Made by a program: the position numbers and the translations under genes. A DNA stretch of 7,908 bases from Candidatus Poseidoniaceae archaeon (GTDB lineage: Archaea; Thermoplasmatota; Poseidoniia; Poseidoniales; Poseidoniaceae), in NCBI GenBank assembly GCA_028822955.1, contig JAPKCL010000076.1, forward strand, positions 1 to 7,908. The letters are read 5' to 3'. This document shows positions 1-6,927 of the stretch, one piece after another; the stretch's first letter is position 1; every line of letters starts with the position of its first letter. The notes under the pieces are model-generated. The model made no database searches and was not told the DNA's origin. It saw nothing but the letters and a program-made list of their open reading frames with translations.

Positions 1-3000
1 TGCAGGTGAAACTGGCACAATAGGTGCTGGAGTCCCCCCTTTCATCCGTTGAATATAACCAATCATATGATTGAGCGTTGGGTAATCCGAAAGTACAAAC
101 TCTTCATCGAGTGGAAGTGTAAACCGTTCACGGATATCTGCCATAATTTCTGCCTGCTTCACAGTATCAATCCCTAATTCACCTTCAAGGTCTTGATCCA
201 GTTCAATGAAATCATTTGGATAACCGGTGTGTTGAACAACGACATCAATTACGACCGAGGTCAGTTCAGAGTCTTCCGCAACTTTAGTTACTGGCGATGG
301 GGCAATTGGCATCGGTTGTGCCGGCAATGGTGAAGAAGGTGCAATAGAAGGTGTTGGAGTTGGTTTCACCATTGGTGAGCCACCTTGCATTCGTTGTATG
401 TATCCAATCATATGGTTCAATGTAGGATAATCTGAAAGGACAAACTCTTCATCCAATGGAAGCGTAAATCGCTCTCGGATATCTGCCATAATTTCGGCTT
501 GCTTCACAGTATCAATACCCAGTTCACCCTCAAGGTCTTGGTCTAATTCAACAAAGTCTGCAGGATAGCCAGTATGCTGGACAACGACTTCCACAACTGA
601 ATCCACCAGTTGTTGATCTCCTTCAATCTGTGGAGTTTCCATTGGAGTTGAGGCCGGAGTTGGTGCTGCAGTGGCTTCAACCGTTGTTGAAACAACAGGA
701 GGAGTCGAGATTGGAAGAGGTGCATCACCTGTAGTCATCTTTTGGATATAGCCAATCATATGGGTGAGGGTAGGATAATCTGAAAGTACAAATTCTTCAT
801 CAAGGGGAAGAGCAAACCGTTCACGGATGTCAGCCATAATTTCTGCCTGCTTGACAGTATCAATGCCCAGTTCACCTTCGAGGTCTTGGTCCAATTCGAC
901 GAAGTCTGCCGGATATCCAGTGTGGTTGACGACGACTTCGATCACCGTGGAAACCAAATCTAAATTCGTTGAAGGAGGGGTAGAAACAGCAGGCTCAAGT
1001 TGGACAACGGGTTCTGTAACCGTTGAAGTCGCTTGAACAGGAGACGGTTTGGTTAGGAGGGGGGTTTCCGAAGGTTTCCCTTCCCAAGCGGCAGTAATCG
1101 GCCACGGTTCACCCTTTACACCGCCATGGAGACGGTCATCACCATTGAGGTAAGCGACGAGTTTGTTATCAAGAATACGCATGACAACATCTTCAGTATT
1201 GGCGAGAGAACGATTCCATGCAAGGAAACGTTGCCCATCGATTCGATCGCCAACGATAGGCCACTTACGAACCAAAGAAAGAGCCATCTGAGAGCCAAAA
1301 CCAGCTGCAAAGCGTAAGCCATATTGAATATTCGAATAATCGCCGCCTTTGGATAAGTTAAGGTTTCCAAGTTCTGGATCGGTTTCTTTATGGTTGGCAA
1401 TTGGAGGTATTCGCCCGGTTTTCATTCCATGGAACATACTTGCGTCTTCGATTCCAACACCCATTGGATGACCAGTGAATCCTTTCGTGTTCGCGATGAC
1501 CAAACTGTCAGTACTCTCTCCAAACGTTTCACGCAAGGCTCGCACTTCAGATTGAGCTGAACCTCCACGGGCAGGAGTATAGGTTTCATGTGAAAAGAAG
1601 ACCGTGTCTGGTGCTATTTCATGACGATTAATGCCCCATTGTTGCTCCATTGAACCGATAAATGAATTGACGGTTTCCGCAACGTGATCAACATCAAGTC
1701 GCGTACCATGGAAAGCAGAATTGGCTGAACGGGTCCCAAGAAGTTCGGCAATCGGTTGAACACCGCGTGCCTTTGCTTCGGAATGGCGTTCAATGACGAA
1801 TGCTGCCGCCCCCATACCAAGCACTAATCCATTACGACGTCGGTCAAATGGTAACGCTGCTTCTTCGATGACATTGCCTGTAGCGGCCGCACCGGAAGCT
1901 GCAAATCCGCCACCAATCCATTCCCACAAATCTTCACCTGTGACATCATCTGCTGAAATAATTACAACTCGGTCAACTCGGTCACTGTTGAGCCAGTCTT
2001 CAGCCACACCAAAGGCTGCAGTCGTTGAAGCACATGCAAGGTTGATGGTTGTATTTGGCCCACGTATTCCCGAATATTGAGCGAATTGAGAATGGCCCAT
2101 GTTCAAGGTTTGGAATAAATACCGCCGATCGAATCTGCCTTCGCCATCATCGCCGTTACTCTTCGCGTGTTTCATAGCCATTTGAAGTCCGGGGAAACAA
2201 GAAGCAAATACAATTCCAGTTCGTTCTCGATGAATTTGAGGGACTTGCCAGTTACGAATCAAACGCAGTCCACCTTTGCCAATTTGCTCAACTGGTGTCA
2301 ATGGAATTGCTGCATCGCGTAGTGCGAGAAGGCCTGCGGCGACAGCAAGTTGAGTGGTGATATCCCAGGCGAGTACAACCTTTGGGTCGATACCAAATTC
2401 TTCTGAAATATCAAATGCAGATTTAATACCTGCAAGTTGCGGTATGTCACCAAACTCTGTGGCTTGATCCATATTTACAGAGCCATCCCGGCCTTTTATC
2501 AGCCGAACAATATTTTTGTCAAGAAGACGTTGTTTGTATTCATCACTTACTTCCGAAAGACATGTTTCGCCACGAACCAATCGCTCAAAGGTATCTTCAT
2601 CGAAGACCCGTTCACCACCTGGAAGACCAAGAGAAACACCTGTGATCACATATGGGTCTGCAAGACGACGGTCGGCATAACCTGTTGAAGCAGAGACCTG
2701 AGTCGATTCGACTTGGGGTCCTGTAACTTGAAGTACTGAGGTTTTAGGAATCCAAGAAGACGGTGCAGCAACGACCCATTTCGTCAAATCTGCTGCTGTA
2801 ACTACTGATGAAATATCAATCGCAGCATCGGTTTGCGTTTCACTTGAAAGCGTTTGAATCACAGTAGAAACTTCTGCATCACTCATCCCGAGTCCAAGTC
2901 GAAGATTGACCATGCCGTGACAGAACCCGGCAGGATAACCACTTACGGCGGCAAGGCGGTCACCAATGTAAGCAGTCTTGGCTTTGGCTGCAGCCACTTC

Positions 3001-6000
3001 AGGGTCGAGTGTTTTATTGGTAGTTGATTGAACAACGACTTGTTGTACAATTGGCACAGAACTTGCCGTCGAAGGTAAGGGTCGTGAACGTGTCCTCAAG
3101 TCATCCGCTTCCGCAGTTGAATGTGAAGGAGCTGAGGTGGCATGGTATGCCTCCAATGGACCTGCACGGAAGGCCTCAGTTAGAACTGGTGAATCTTCAG
3201 CCGGCCATTGAGGTTGACGGCCTGCTAATGCCAAAGTCCCAAGTGCACTCAGGAATGTTGCAATACCACCTTGCTTAGGATGGTTCGACATAATTGGCAA
3301 GTGCGGTTGACCTTCTAGGATTTGAACTGCAAACATGGTTAATGCCCGCTTTGGACCGACTTCAATGAAGGCACGTGCTCCTGCTGCATACATGGTTTCA
3401 ATCTGCGTTGTCCATTCGACTGCTGAAGCCATTTGAGGTGCAAGTTTACCTAAAATTCCTGCTTTGGAATCTTCTCCTTCCATCGGATAGAAGGATCCAT
3501 CAACGTTTGCTGTGATTGGAATTGAAGGCCAACGAATCTCAAGACTTTCAAGGAAACGGCGCAGTGGTTCATTGGCTGGTGCCACAATGCGCGAATGGAA
3601 GGCGTGTGATGTTGCCAAAGGTACGCATTGGAAACCCTTCTCTTCAAACAAAACCATCGCTTGTTGCACAGGTTCAGTTTCTCCTGCAATAACTGTCATT
3701 TTTGGTGAATTTTTATTAGCTGCAATAACATAGCCATCTATTGATTCAAGCACAGATGCCACATCATCGTATGGCGCCATCACACTGGCCATCAAGCCCT
3801 TGTCATCGATAACGACTGAACCCATTTCAGTACCTCGCGCTGCGGAAGCACGTAGAGCACCGTCCATGTCTAAGATTCCTGCAGACATTAACGCAGCATA
3901 CTCACCGAGTGAATGTCCAGCAACCATATCAGGCATCTGTCCGTGGTCATTGAGTGCGCGTTCAATTGCCAAATCAGCGGTAAGCATGGCTGGTTGAGTA
4001 TATTCGGTTTGCTTGAGTTTATGTTCCGCCTCTATCCGTTCCTCTTTTGAGAGATTCGAACGCAGAACGAAACTCGACAAACTCTCTCCGTCGAGTACCT
4101 CGACCATTGTTTCATCGGCTTGAGCCCATACTTTCTGAACTGCACTGTAACGCTGATGCAAATCATGCGTCATTCCAACATATTGACTTCCCTGACCGGG
4201 ATACATATGCGCTATTTTCGCCTTTGGGGGAAGTGCTGGGTCATTGGTCAATAGGATGCCTTGAGCTTGTAAGAAGCCCCATTTTTCAGGATCATCCATC
4301 GCTTTACCAGCGAGTTCGGTTCGCTTATGATATTCATTCCAAGAAGTAGCAACGATACACATGCGGAATGCCTCTGACGCATCGTAATGAGAAGAGGCCC
4401 CATTCAAAGCAGAAGAGAGACGCAACCCACGAGGGTCTTCATCAAAATGTGTCCCGGTAAATCCAACCGCTTCTAATTTCGCTTGAAGAGAAGAAAGGTC
4501 GCCTGCGGAGAGGAGAAGAATTCCACCTTCCACTGCTTTCATTTCATCGTGTGTCATTGAAGCCGTGGCTGAAGCATCAAGAATAGAGGCTGCAGTTGTT
4601 TTGTTGCTGGAGGAAGGTTCTGTTTTCGAATATGCATTCCATCGTAAATCCCATTGCTGGGCTAATTCTGAATGGTATTCAGGTTCGAATCCTTCGAGTG
4701 CAACGTGATAATTAGTCCCTCCAAATCCGAAAGCGGAAACTCCTGCTCGCCGTGGATGCGTTGCAGGCCGAGGCCATTCGCGCGCCTGTGTAGGGACGAA
4801 AAACGGATTACTCTCCCAATCAACTGTTGGATTTGGAGTATTGAAACCAGCAGATGGGGGTATTGTGCGGTGGTGCAGAGCCATTACCGCTTTGATGAGC
4901 CCGGCAATACCGGCTGCAGCCTTCAAATGGCCAACTTGTGACTTGATTGAACCAACAGCGACATTGTCACCTGCTGGCATTCCATCCCAAAGCAAAGAAA
5001 GAGTTCCGAGTTCTGTAGCATCCCCTACCTTGGTTGATGTTCCGTGAGCCTCGATGAGGTCGACAGTTGTAGCCTCGTATTCTGCTTGTGAATAAGCGCG
5101 AGCAATTGCTTGAATCTGTCCTCGTTGACTTGGTGCCGTAATACCTTTACCGCGACCGTCTGATGAGCCTCCAACGCCTCGAATAACAGCATGGACTTCG
5201 TCACCATCTTGAATGGCATCAGAAAGACGCTTGAGGACAAATGCGCCAGCACCTTCACCCATCACAAAACCATTGGCTCCAGCATCGAAAGGAGTAGAGT
5301 GGGAAGCAGAGAGAGCGCCTATTGCGCTAAATTTGGCAAAGGTTGGAGCATCCATGCTCCGGTCTGTTGCTCCAGCAATCATTACGTCGACTTGACGCAT
5401 TTGCAGCAATCTACATGCTTCCATCAACGTTGCTAACGATGAAGCGCATGCAGCATCCATGGCAAAATTTGGACCTTGAAGGTCAAGAAGATTCGAGACA
5501 CGGCCTGCTACAACATTGGCAAGTTCACCAGGCATTGTGTCTTCATTGATACGAGGAGCCCCTTCTACGACCGATTTCATAAAAGCAGCACTGTTTTCTT
5601 CAGGCATACCTTGAGATTTAGCCAATTCTTTGGTATGATTTGAATAAATACGAATATTCGAGAGATTACGGTTTTCCCCACCAAGTGCATTTGCAAAAGC
5701 AACTCCTGTACGTAATCGATCGATATCTTTGGATTCCCCATCATATCCTGCATGTTCGATGGCTGAGGCAGCAACTGAAACCGCCCATTGTTGGGCGAGG
5801 TCGATTTGAGGTAATGTCCCAGGAGGTAATCTCCAACGACGCCAATCAAAATCATAGCCTTCAACGACAGCACCAATACGTGCATAGGTGAATCCTTCTT
5901 CGATATCTCCAGGCCCGCCTTCACGGTAAAAGTGATCAATCGGCCCAATCCAACGATGCTCCGGAATCTGCCGAATACTTACTTTAGCATCGATAATATT

Positions 6001-6123
6001 CTGCCAAAATGTCTCAATGTCGGGAGCATCGGGCATCAATGCAGATACGCCAATGACTGCAATGGGTTCAAACGGACCTTGTTCAAGTCCTCCGACTTCC
6101 TTTCCTTTTCCATCTTTGACCAT
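1..6123 (-). CDS. PfaA-like type I polyketide / fatty acid synthase, KS-AT-KS-(ACP)3, 3' end beyond the window
   Basis: An uninterrupted frame of 2041 codons starts with ATG at 6123 and is still open at base 1, so the C-terminus is missing. The start is supported by a strong GAGGTGA site 4 nt upstream, and KS1 homology begins near residue 18. Domains in order: KS1 (about 18-478; Cys226 in DAACASS, His360 in EAHGTST, His399 in QVGHLKAAAG); KS-AT linker; malonyl-type AT (about 636-968; GQGSQY, Ser738 in GHSLGEY, His843 in HAFHS); a linker with a degenerate carrier-like patch (about 1046-1092); divergent KS2 (about 1157-1622; Cys1364, His1512, His1552); a spacer; then three carrier domains (1721-1796, 1839-1912, 1954-2027) joined by Pro/Thr/Ser-rich linkers. 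KS1-AT-tandem ACP is the PfaA plan of PUFA synthases; the second KS is extra. No KR, DH or thioesterase is visible, so those would lie past the left edge or in trans. It probably builds an acyl or polyketide chain from malonyl units in the cytoplasm. The product cannot be told from the sequence. It follows fabI in the same operon. Confidence 0.93.
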   Translation of the reverse strand, partial: MVKDGKGKEVGGLEQGPFEPIAVIGVSALMPDAPDIETFWQNIIDAKVSIRQIPEHRWIGPIDHFYREGGPGDIEEGFTYARIGAVVEGYDFDWRRWRLPPGTLPQIDLAQQWAVSVAASAIEHAGYDGESKDIDRLRTGVAFANALGGENRNLSNIRIYSNHTKELAKSQGMPEENSAAFMKSVVEGAPRINEDTMPGELANVVAGRVSNLLDLQGPNFAMDAACASSLATLMEACRLLQMRQVDVMIAGATDRSMDAPTFAKFSAIGALSASHSTPFDAGANGFVMGEGAGAFVLKRLSDAIQDGDEVHAVIRGVGGSSDGRGKGITAPSQRGQIQAIARAYSQAEYEATTVDLIEAHGTSTKVGDATELGTLSLLWDGMPAGDNVAVGSIKSQVGHLKAAAGIAGLIKAVMALHHRTIPPSAGFNTPNPTVDWESNPFFVPTQAREWPRPATHPRRAGVSAFGFGGTNYHVALEGFEPEYHSELAQQWDLRWNAYSKTEPSSSNKTTAASILDASATASMTHDEMKAVEGGILLLSAGDLSSLQAKLEAVGFTGTHFDEDPRGLRLSSALNGASSHYDASEAFRMCIVATSWNEYHKRTELAGKAMDDPEKWGFLQAQGILLTNDPALPPKAKIAHMYPGQGSQYVGMTHDLHQRYSAVQKVWAQADETMVEVLDGESLSSFVLRSNLSKEERIEAEHKLKQTEYTQPAMLTADLAIERALNDHGQMPDMVAGHSLGEYAALMSAGILDMDGALRASAARGTEMGSVVIDDKGLMASVMAPYDDVASVLESIDGYVIAANKNSPKMTVIAGETEPVQQAMVLFEEKGFQCVPLATSHAFHSRIVAPANEPLRRFLESLEIRWPSIPITANVDGSFYPMEGEDSKAGILGKLAPQMASAVEWTTQIETMYAAGARAFIEVGPKRALTMFAVQILEGQPHLPIMSNHPKQGGIATFLSALGTLALAGRQPQWPAEDSPVLTEAFRAGPLEAYHATSAPSHSTAEADDLRTRSRPLPSTASSVPIVQQVVVQSTTNKTLDPEVAAAKAKTAYIGDRLAAVSGYPAGFCHGMVNLRLGLGMSDAEVSTVIQTLSSETQTDAAIDISSVVTAADLTKWVVAAPSSWIPKTSVLQVTGPQVESTQVSASTGYADRRLADPYVITGVSLGLPGGERVFDEDTFERLVRGETCLSEVSDEYKQRLLDKNIVRLIKGRDGSVNMDQATEFGDIPQLAGIKSAFDISEEFGIDPKVVLAWDITTQLAVAAGLLALRDAAIPLTPVEQIGKGGLRLIRNWQVPQIHRERTGIVFASCFPGLQMAMKHAKSNGDDGEGRFDRRYLFQTLNMGHSQFAQYSGIRGPNTTINLACASTTAAFGVAEDWLNSDRVDRVVIISADDVTGEDLWEWIGGGFAASGAAATGNVIEEAALPFDRRRNGLVLGMGAAAFVIERHSEAKARGVQPIAELLGTRSANSAFHGTRLDVDHVAETVNSFIGSMEQQWGINRHEIAPDTVFFSHETYTPARGGSAQSEVRALRETFGESTDSLVIANTKGFTGHPMGVGIEDASMFHGMKTGRIPPIANHKETDPELGNLNLSKGGDYSNIQYGLRFAAGFGSQMALSLVRKWPIVGDRIDGQRFLAWNRSLANTEDVVMRILDNKLVAYLNGDDRLHGGVKGEPWPITAAWEGKPSETPLLTKPSPVQATSTVTEPVVQLEPAVSTPPSTNLDLVSTVIEVVVNHTGYPADFVELDQDLEGELGIDTVKQAEIMADIRERFALPLDEEFVLSDYPTLTHMIGYIQKMTTGDAPLPISTPPVVSTTVEATAAPTPASTPMETPQIEGDQQLVDSVVEVVVQHTGYPADFVELDQDLEGELGIDTVKQAEIMADIRERFTLPLDEEFVLSDYPTLNHMIGYIQRMQGGSPMVKPTPTPSIAPSSPLPAQPMPIAPSPVTKVAEDSELTSVVIDVVVQHTGYPNDFIELDQDLEGELGIDTVKQAEIMADIRERFTLPLDEEFVLSDYPTLNHMIGYIQRMKGGTPAPIVPVSPA
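43..963 (-). repeat. Three tandem acyl/peptidyl carrier domains (ACP1-3) with Thr at the attachment site
   Basis: Three copies of a carrier domain of about 74 residues occur with a period of about 116 residues: ACP1 at 736-963, ACP2 at 388-609, ACP3 at 43-264. Each carries HTGYP-(A/N)-DF-(V/I)-ELDQDLEGELGID, then TVKQAEIMADIRERF, then LPLDEEFVLSDYPTL. The residue aligned with the phosphopantetheinyl serine is threonine in all three: T1756 (codon 856-858), T1872 (508-510) and T1987 (163-165). Linkers are rich in Pro, Thr, Ser and Ala, as between PfaA carriers. ACP2 and ACP3 are identical over 54 residues (1859-1912 and 1974-2027) although 23 of those codons differ. A similar linker begins after ACP3, so more copies may follow to the left. 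Tandem ACPs in PUFA synthases raise throughput. That these domains carry the growing chain is inferred from family. Confidence 0.9.
1258..2655 (-). other. Divergent second ketosynthase domain (KS2) of the megasynthase
   Basis: Residues about 1157-1622. Thiolase-fold KS features are present: an opening DPYVITGVSLGLPGG, nucleophile Cys1364 in NLACASTTAAF, His1512 in SHETYTPARGG, and His1552 in NTKGFTGHPMG, ending in AAGFGSQMALSLV. The Cys-His-His triad is complete, so this is not a chain-length factor, which would lack the cysteine. The first histidine motif departs strongly from the usual EAHGTGT. No AT follows, so KS2 either shares the upstream AT or does something other than ordinary extension. 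I recall the HETYTPARGG/NTKGFTGHP form from type I synthases of other phyla, which suggests a recognised but poorly studied clade. Confidence 0.85.
3220..4218 (-). other. Malonyl-type acyltransferase domain (AT) of the megasynthase
   Basis: Residues about 636-968. The oxyanion-side motif PGQGSQYVGM is at 642-651, the nucleophile elbow GHSLGEYAAL carries Ser738, and the catalytic His843 lies in SHAFHS. A phenylalanine before the serine of that last motif (AFHS) is the signature of malonyl-CoA rather than methylmalonyl-CoA specificity in type I PKS ATs. The insert around LKQTEYTQPAML resembles the MAT of PfaA. It should load malonyl groups onto the downstream carriers. Confidence 0.9.
4690..6072 (-). 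other. Ketosynthase domain 1 (KS1) of the megasynthase
   Basis: Residues about 18-478. This is a canonical, apparently active beta-ketoacyl synthase. It opens with the PIAVIGVSALMPDA strand-loop typical of modular and PUFA KS domains. The nucleophile Cys226 is in DAACASS, the two catalytic histidines are His360 in EAHGTSTKVGDATE and His399 in SIKSQVGHLKAAAG, and the domain closes with FGFGGTNYHVALE. It should carry out decarboxylative condensation of malonyl units with the growing chain. Confidence 0.93.
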
Positions 6124-6127
6124 TAGT

Positions 6128-6134
6128 TCACCTC
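6128..6134 (-). promoter_or_regulatory. Ribosome-binding site of the megasynthase, overlapping the fabI stop
   Basis: On the coding strand the junction reads TGAGGTGAACTAATG. The fabI stop TGA forms part of a strong Shine-Dalgarno GAGGTGA, 4 nt before the megasynthase ATG. This fixes the megasynthase start and suggests that ribosomes finishing fabI feed initiation of the large gene. Confidence 0.85.
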
Positions 6135-6927
6135 ATTCATTCATGATACTCTGTGGCACCATCGTAATGGAATAGCCACCGTCAACATAGATACATTGAC
6201 CAGTCACGCCACTCGAAAGAGAACTTGCAAGCCAGAGAGCCGCACCTGCTACATCTTCTTGGCTGACGTTTCGCCGAAGAGGGGAATTGGCTTCAACGTG
6301 ATCGAGAATGTTATCAAAACCGGGAACACCACCCGCAGCAATGGTCCGTATAGGTCCTGATGAGATTGCATTAACTCGATGTCCTTCAGGCCCAAGATGG
6401 CAGGCCAATTCCCGAGTCCAACATTCGAGGGCTGCTTTAGCCATCGACATGATTCCATAGTTTGGCACAAACCGATTTGCGGCAGCATAGGTGAGCGTAA
6501 TAGTCGAGGAACCGGGATTGAGGTAAGGCAATGCATACTTCAAACAACGTTGTAAAGAATTAGCCGAGATGGTCATCGCAGTATTGATGTCCTCGTTTTC
6601 AACAAAAAGAATAGGTCGGTCGAAGCAAGCCCGAGGGGCAAAACCAATTGCGTGGACGAGAATATCTGCTTTTACTCCTGGGTGTTCTTTTTCAAATGCT
6701 TCAAAGAACTCACTGGTTGAAGCATCTTCAGCCACGTCGAGTGGATAGAACCCACCAATTTGGGGCAACTTGTCCTTTAGTTGGAAAACTCGGCTCATGA
6801 AACGCTTCTGATATCCGAGGTACAAAGTGACGCCTGCTGCTGCAAGTTGTTGGCAAATAGCCCATGCGATAGAGTCTTCACTGGCAACGCCGAAGACGAA
6901 GGCTGTCTTTCCTTGTAATTTGAGCAT
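6133..6927 (-). CDS. fabI: FabI-type enoyl-[acyl-carrier-protein] reductase (NAD(P)H)
   Basis: A complete 264-residue protein, the usual length for FabI (E. coli 262). It reduces the trans-2 double bond of enoyl-ACP with NAD(P)H in the last step of each fatty acid elongation cycle. Visible motifs follow E. coli FabI closely: cofactor loop GVASEDSIA (13-21), DVAEDAS (64-70), HAIGFAP (92-98), the Tyr-x9-Tyr-x6-Lys catalytic set (Tyr147, Tyr157 in PNYGIM, Lys164), GPEGHRVNAIS (179-189), GPIRTIAAGG (191-200) and the C-terminal VDGGYSI. This separates it from ordinary FabG-like short-chain dehydrogenases, which have Tyr-x3-Lys. After the cofactor-selecting strand it has Gln40-Lys41-Arg42; basic residues there favour NADPH in some FabI enzymes, so the cofactor is uncertain. 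Start: ATG with AGGTG 5 nt upstream, and the first residues align with E. coli FabI. It sits 9 nt before the megasynthase and probably serves it as enoyl reductase in trans. Confidence 0.95.
   Translation of the reverse strand: MLKLQGKTAFVFGVASEDSIAWAICQQLAAAGVTLYLGYQKRFMSRVFQLKDKLPQIGGFYPLDVAEDASTSEFFEAFEKEHPGVKADILVHAIGFAPRACFDRPILFVENEDINTAMTISANSLQRCLKYALPYLNPGSSTITLTYAAANRFVPNYGIMSMAKAALECWTRELACHLGPEGHRVNAISSGPIRTIAAGGVPGFDNILDHVEANSPLRRNVSQEDVAGAALWLASSLSSGVTGQCIYVDGGYSITMVPQSIMNE

Noticed and set aside
43..963. Direct repeats as a CRISPR array or mobile repeat
   Set aside because: The period of about 348 nt, in-frame coding and conserved carrier motifs show protein domain repeats; no short palindromic repeats with unique spacers.
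1793..2080. Plus-strand open frame of 95 codons opposite KS2
   Set aside because: Low-complexity Ser/Thr/Ala/Pro composition typical of an antisense reading of conserved KS codons; KS2 motifs are clear on the other strand.
4047..4349. Plus-strand open frame of 100 codons opposite the AT region
   Set aside because: It lies wholly antisense to well-motifed AT coding sequence, has no recognisable domain and no ribosome-binding context; a shadow frame.
5577..5948. Minus-strand open frame of 123 codons in another frame within KS1
   Set aside because: It overlaps the N-terminal KS1 coding sequence out of frame and gives no domain; the in-frame product has the full KS motifs.
6249..6536. Minus-strand open frame of 95 codons inside fabI
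   Set aside because: Out-of-frame shadow of the FabI catalytic region, where Tyr147, Tyr157 and Lys164 are read in the true frame.
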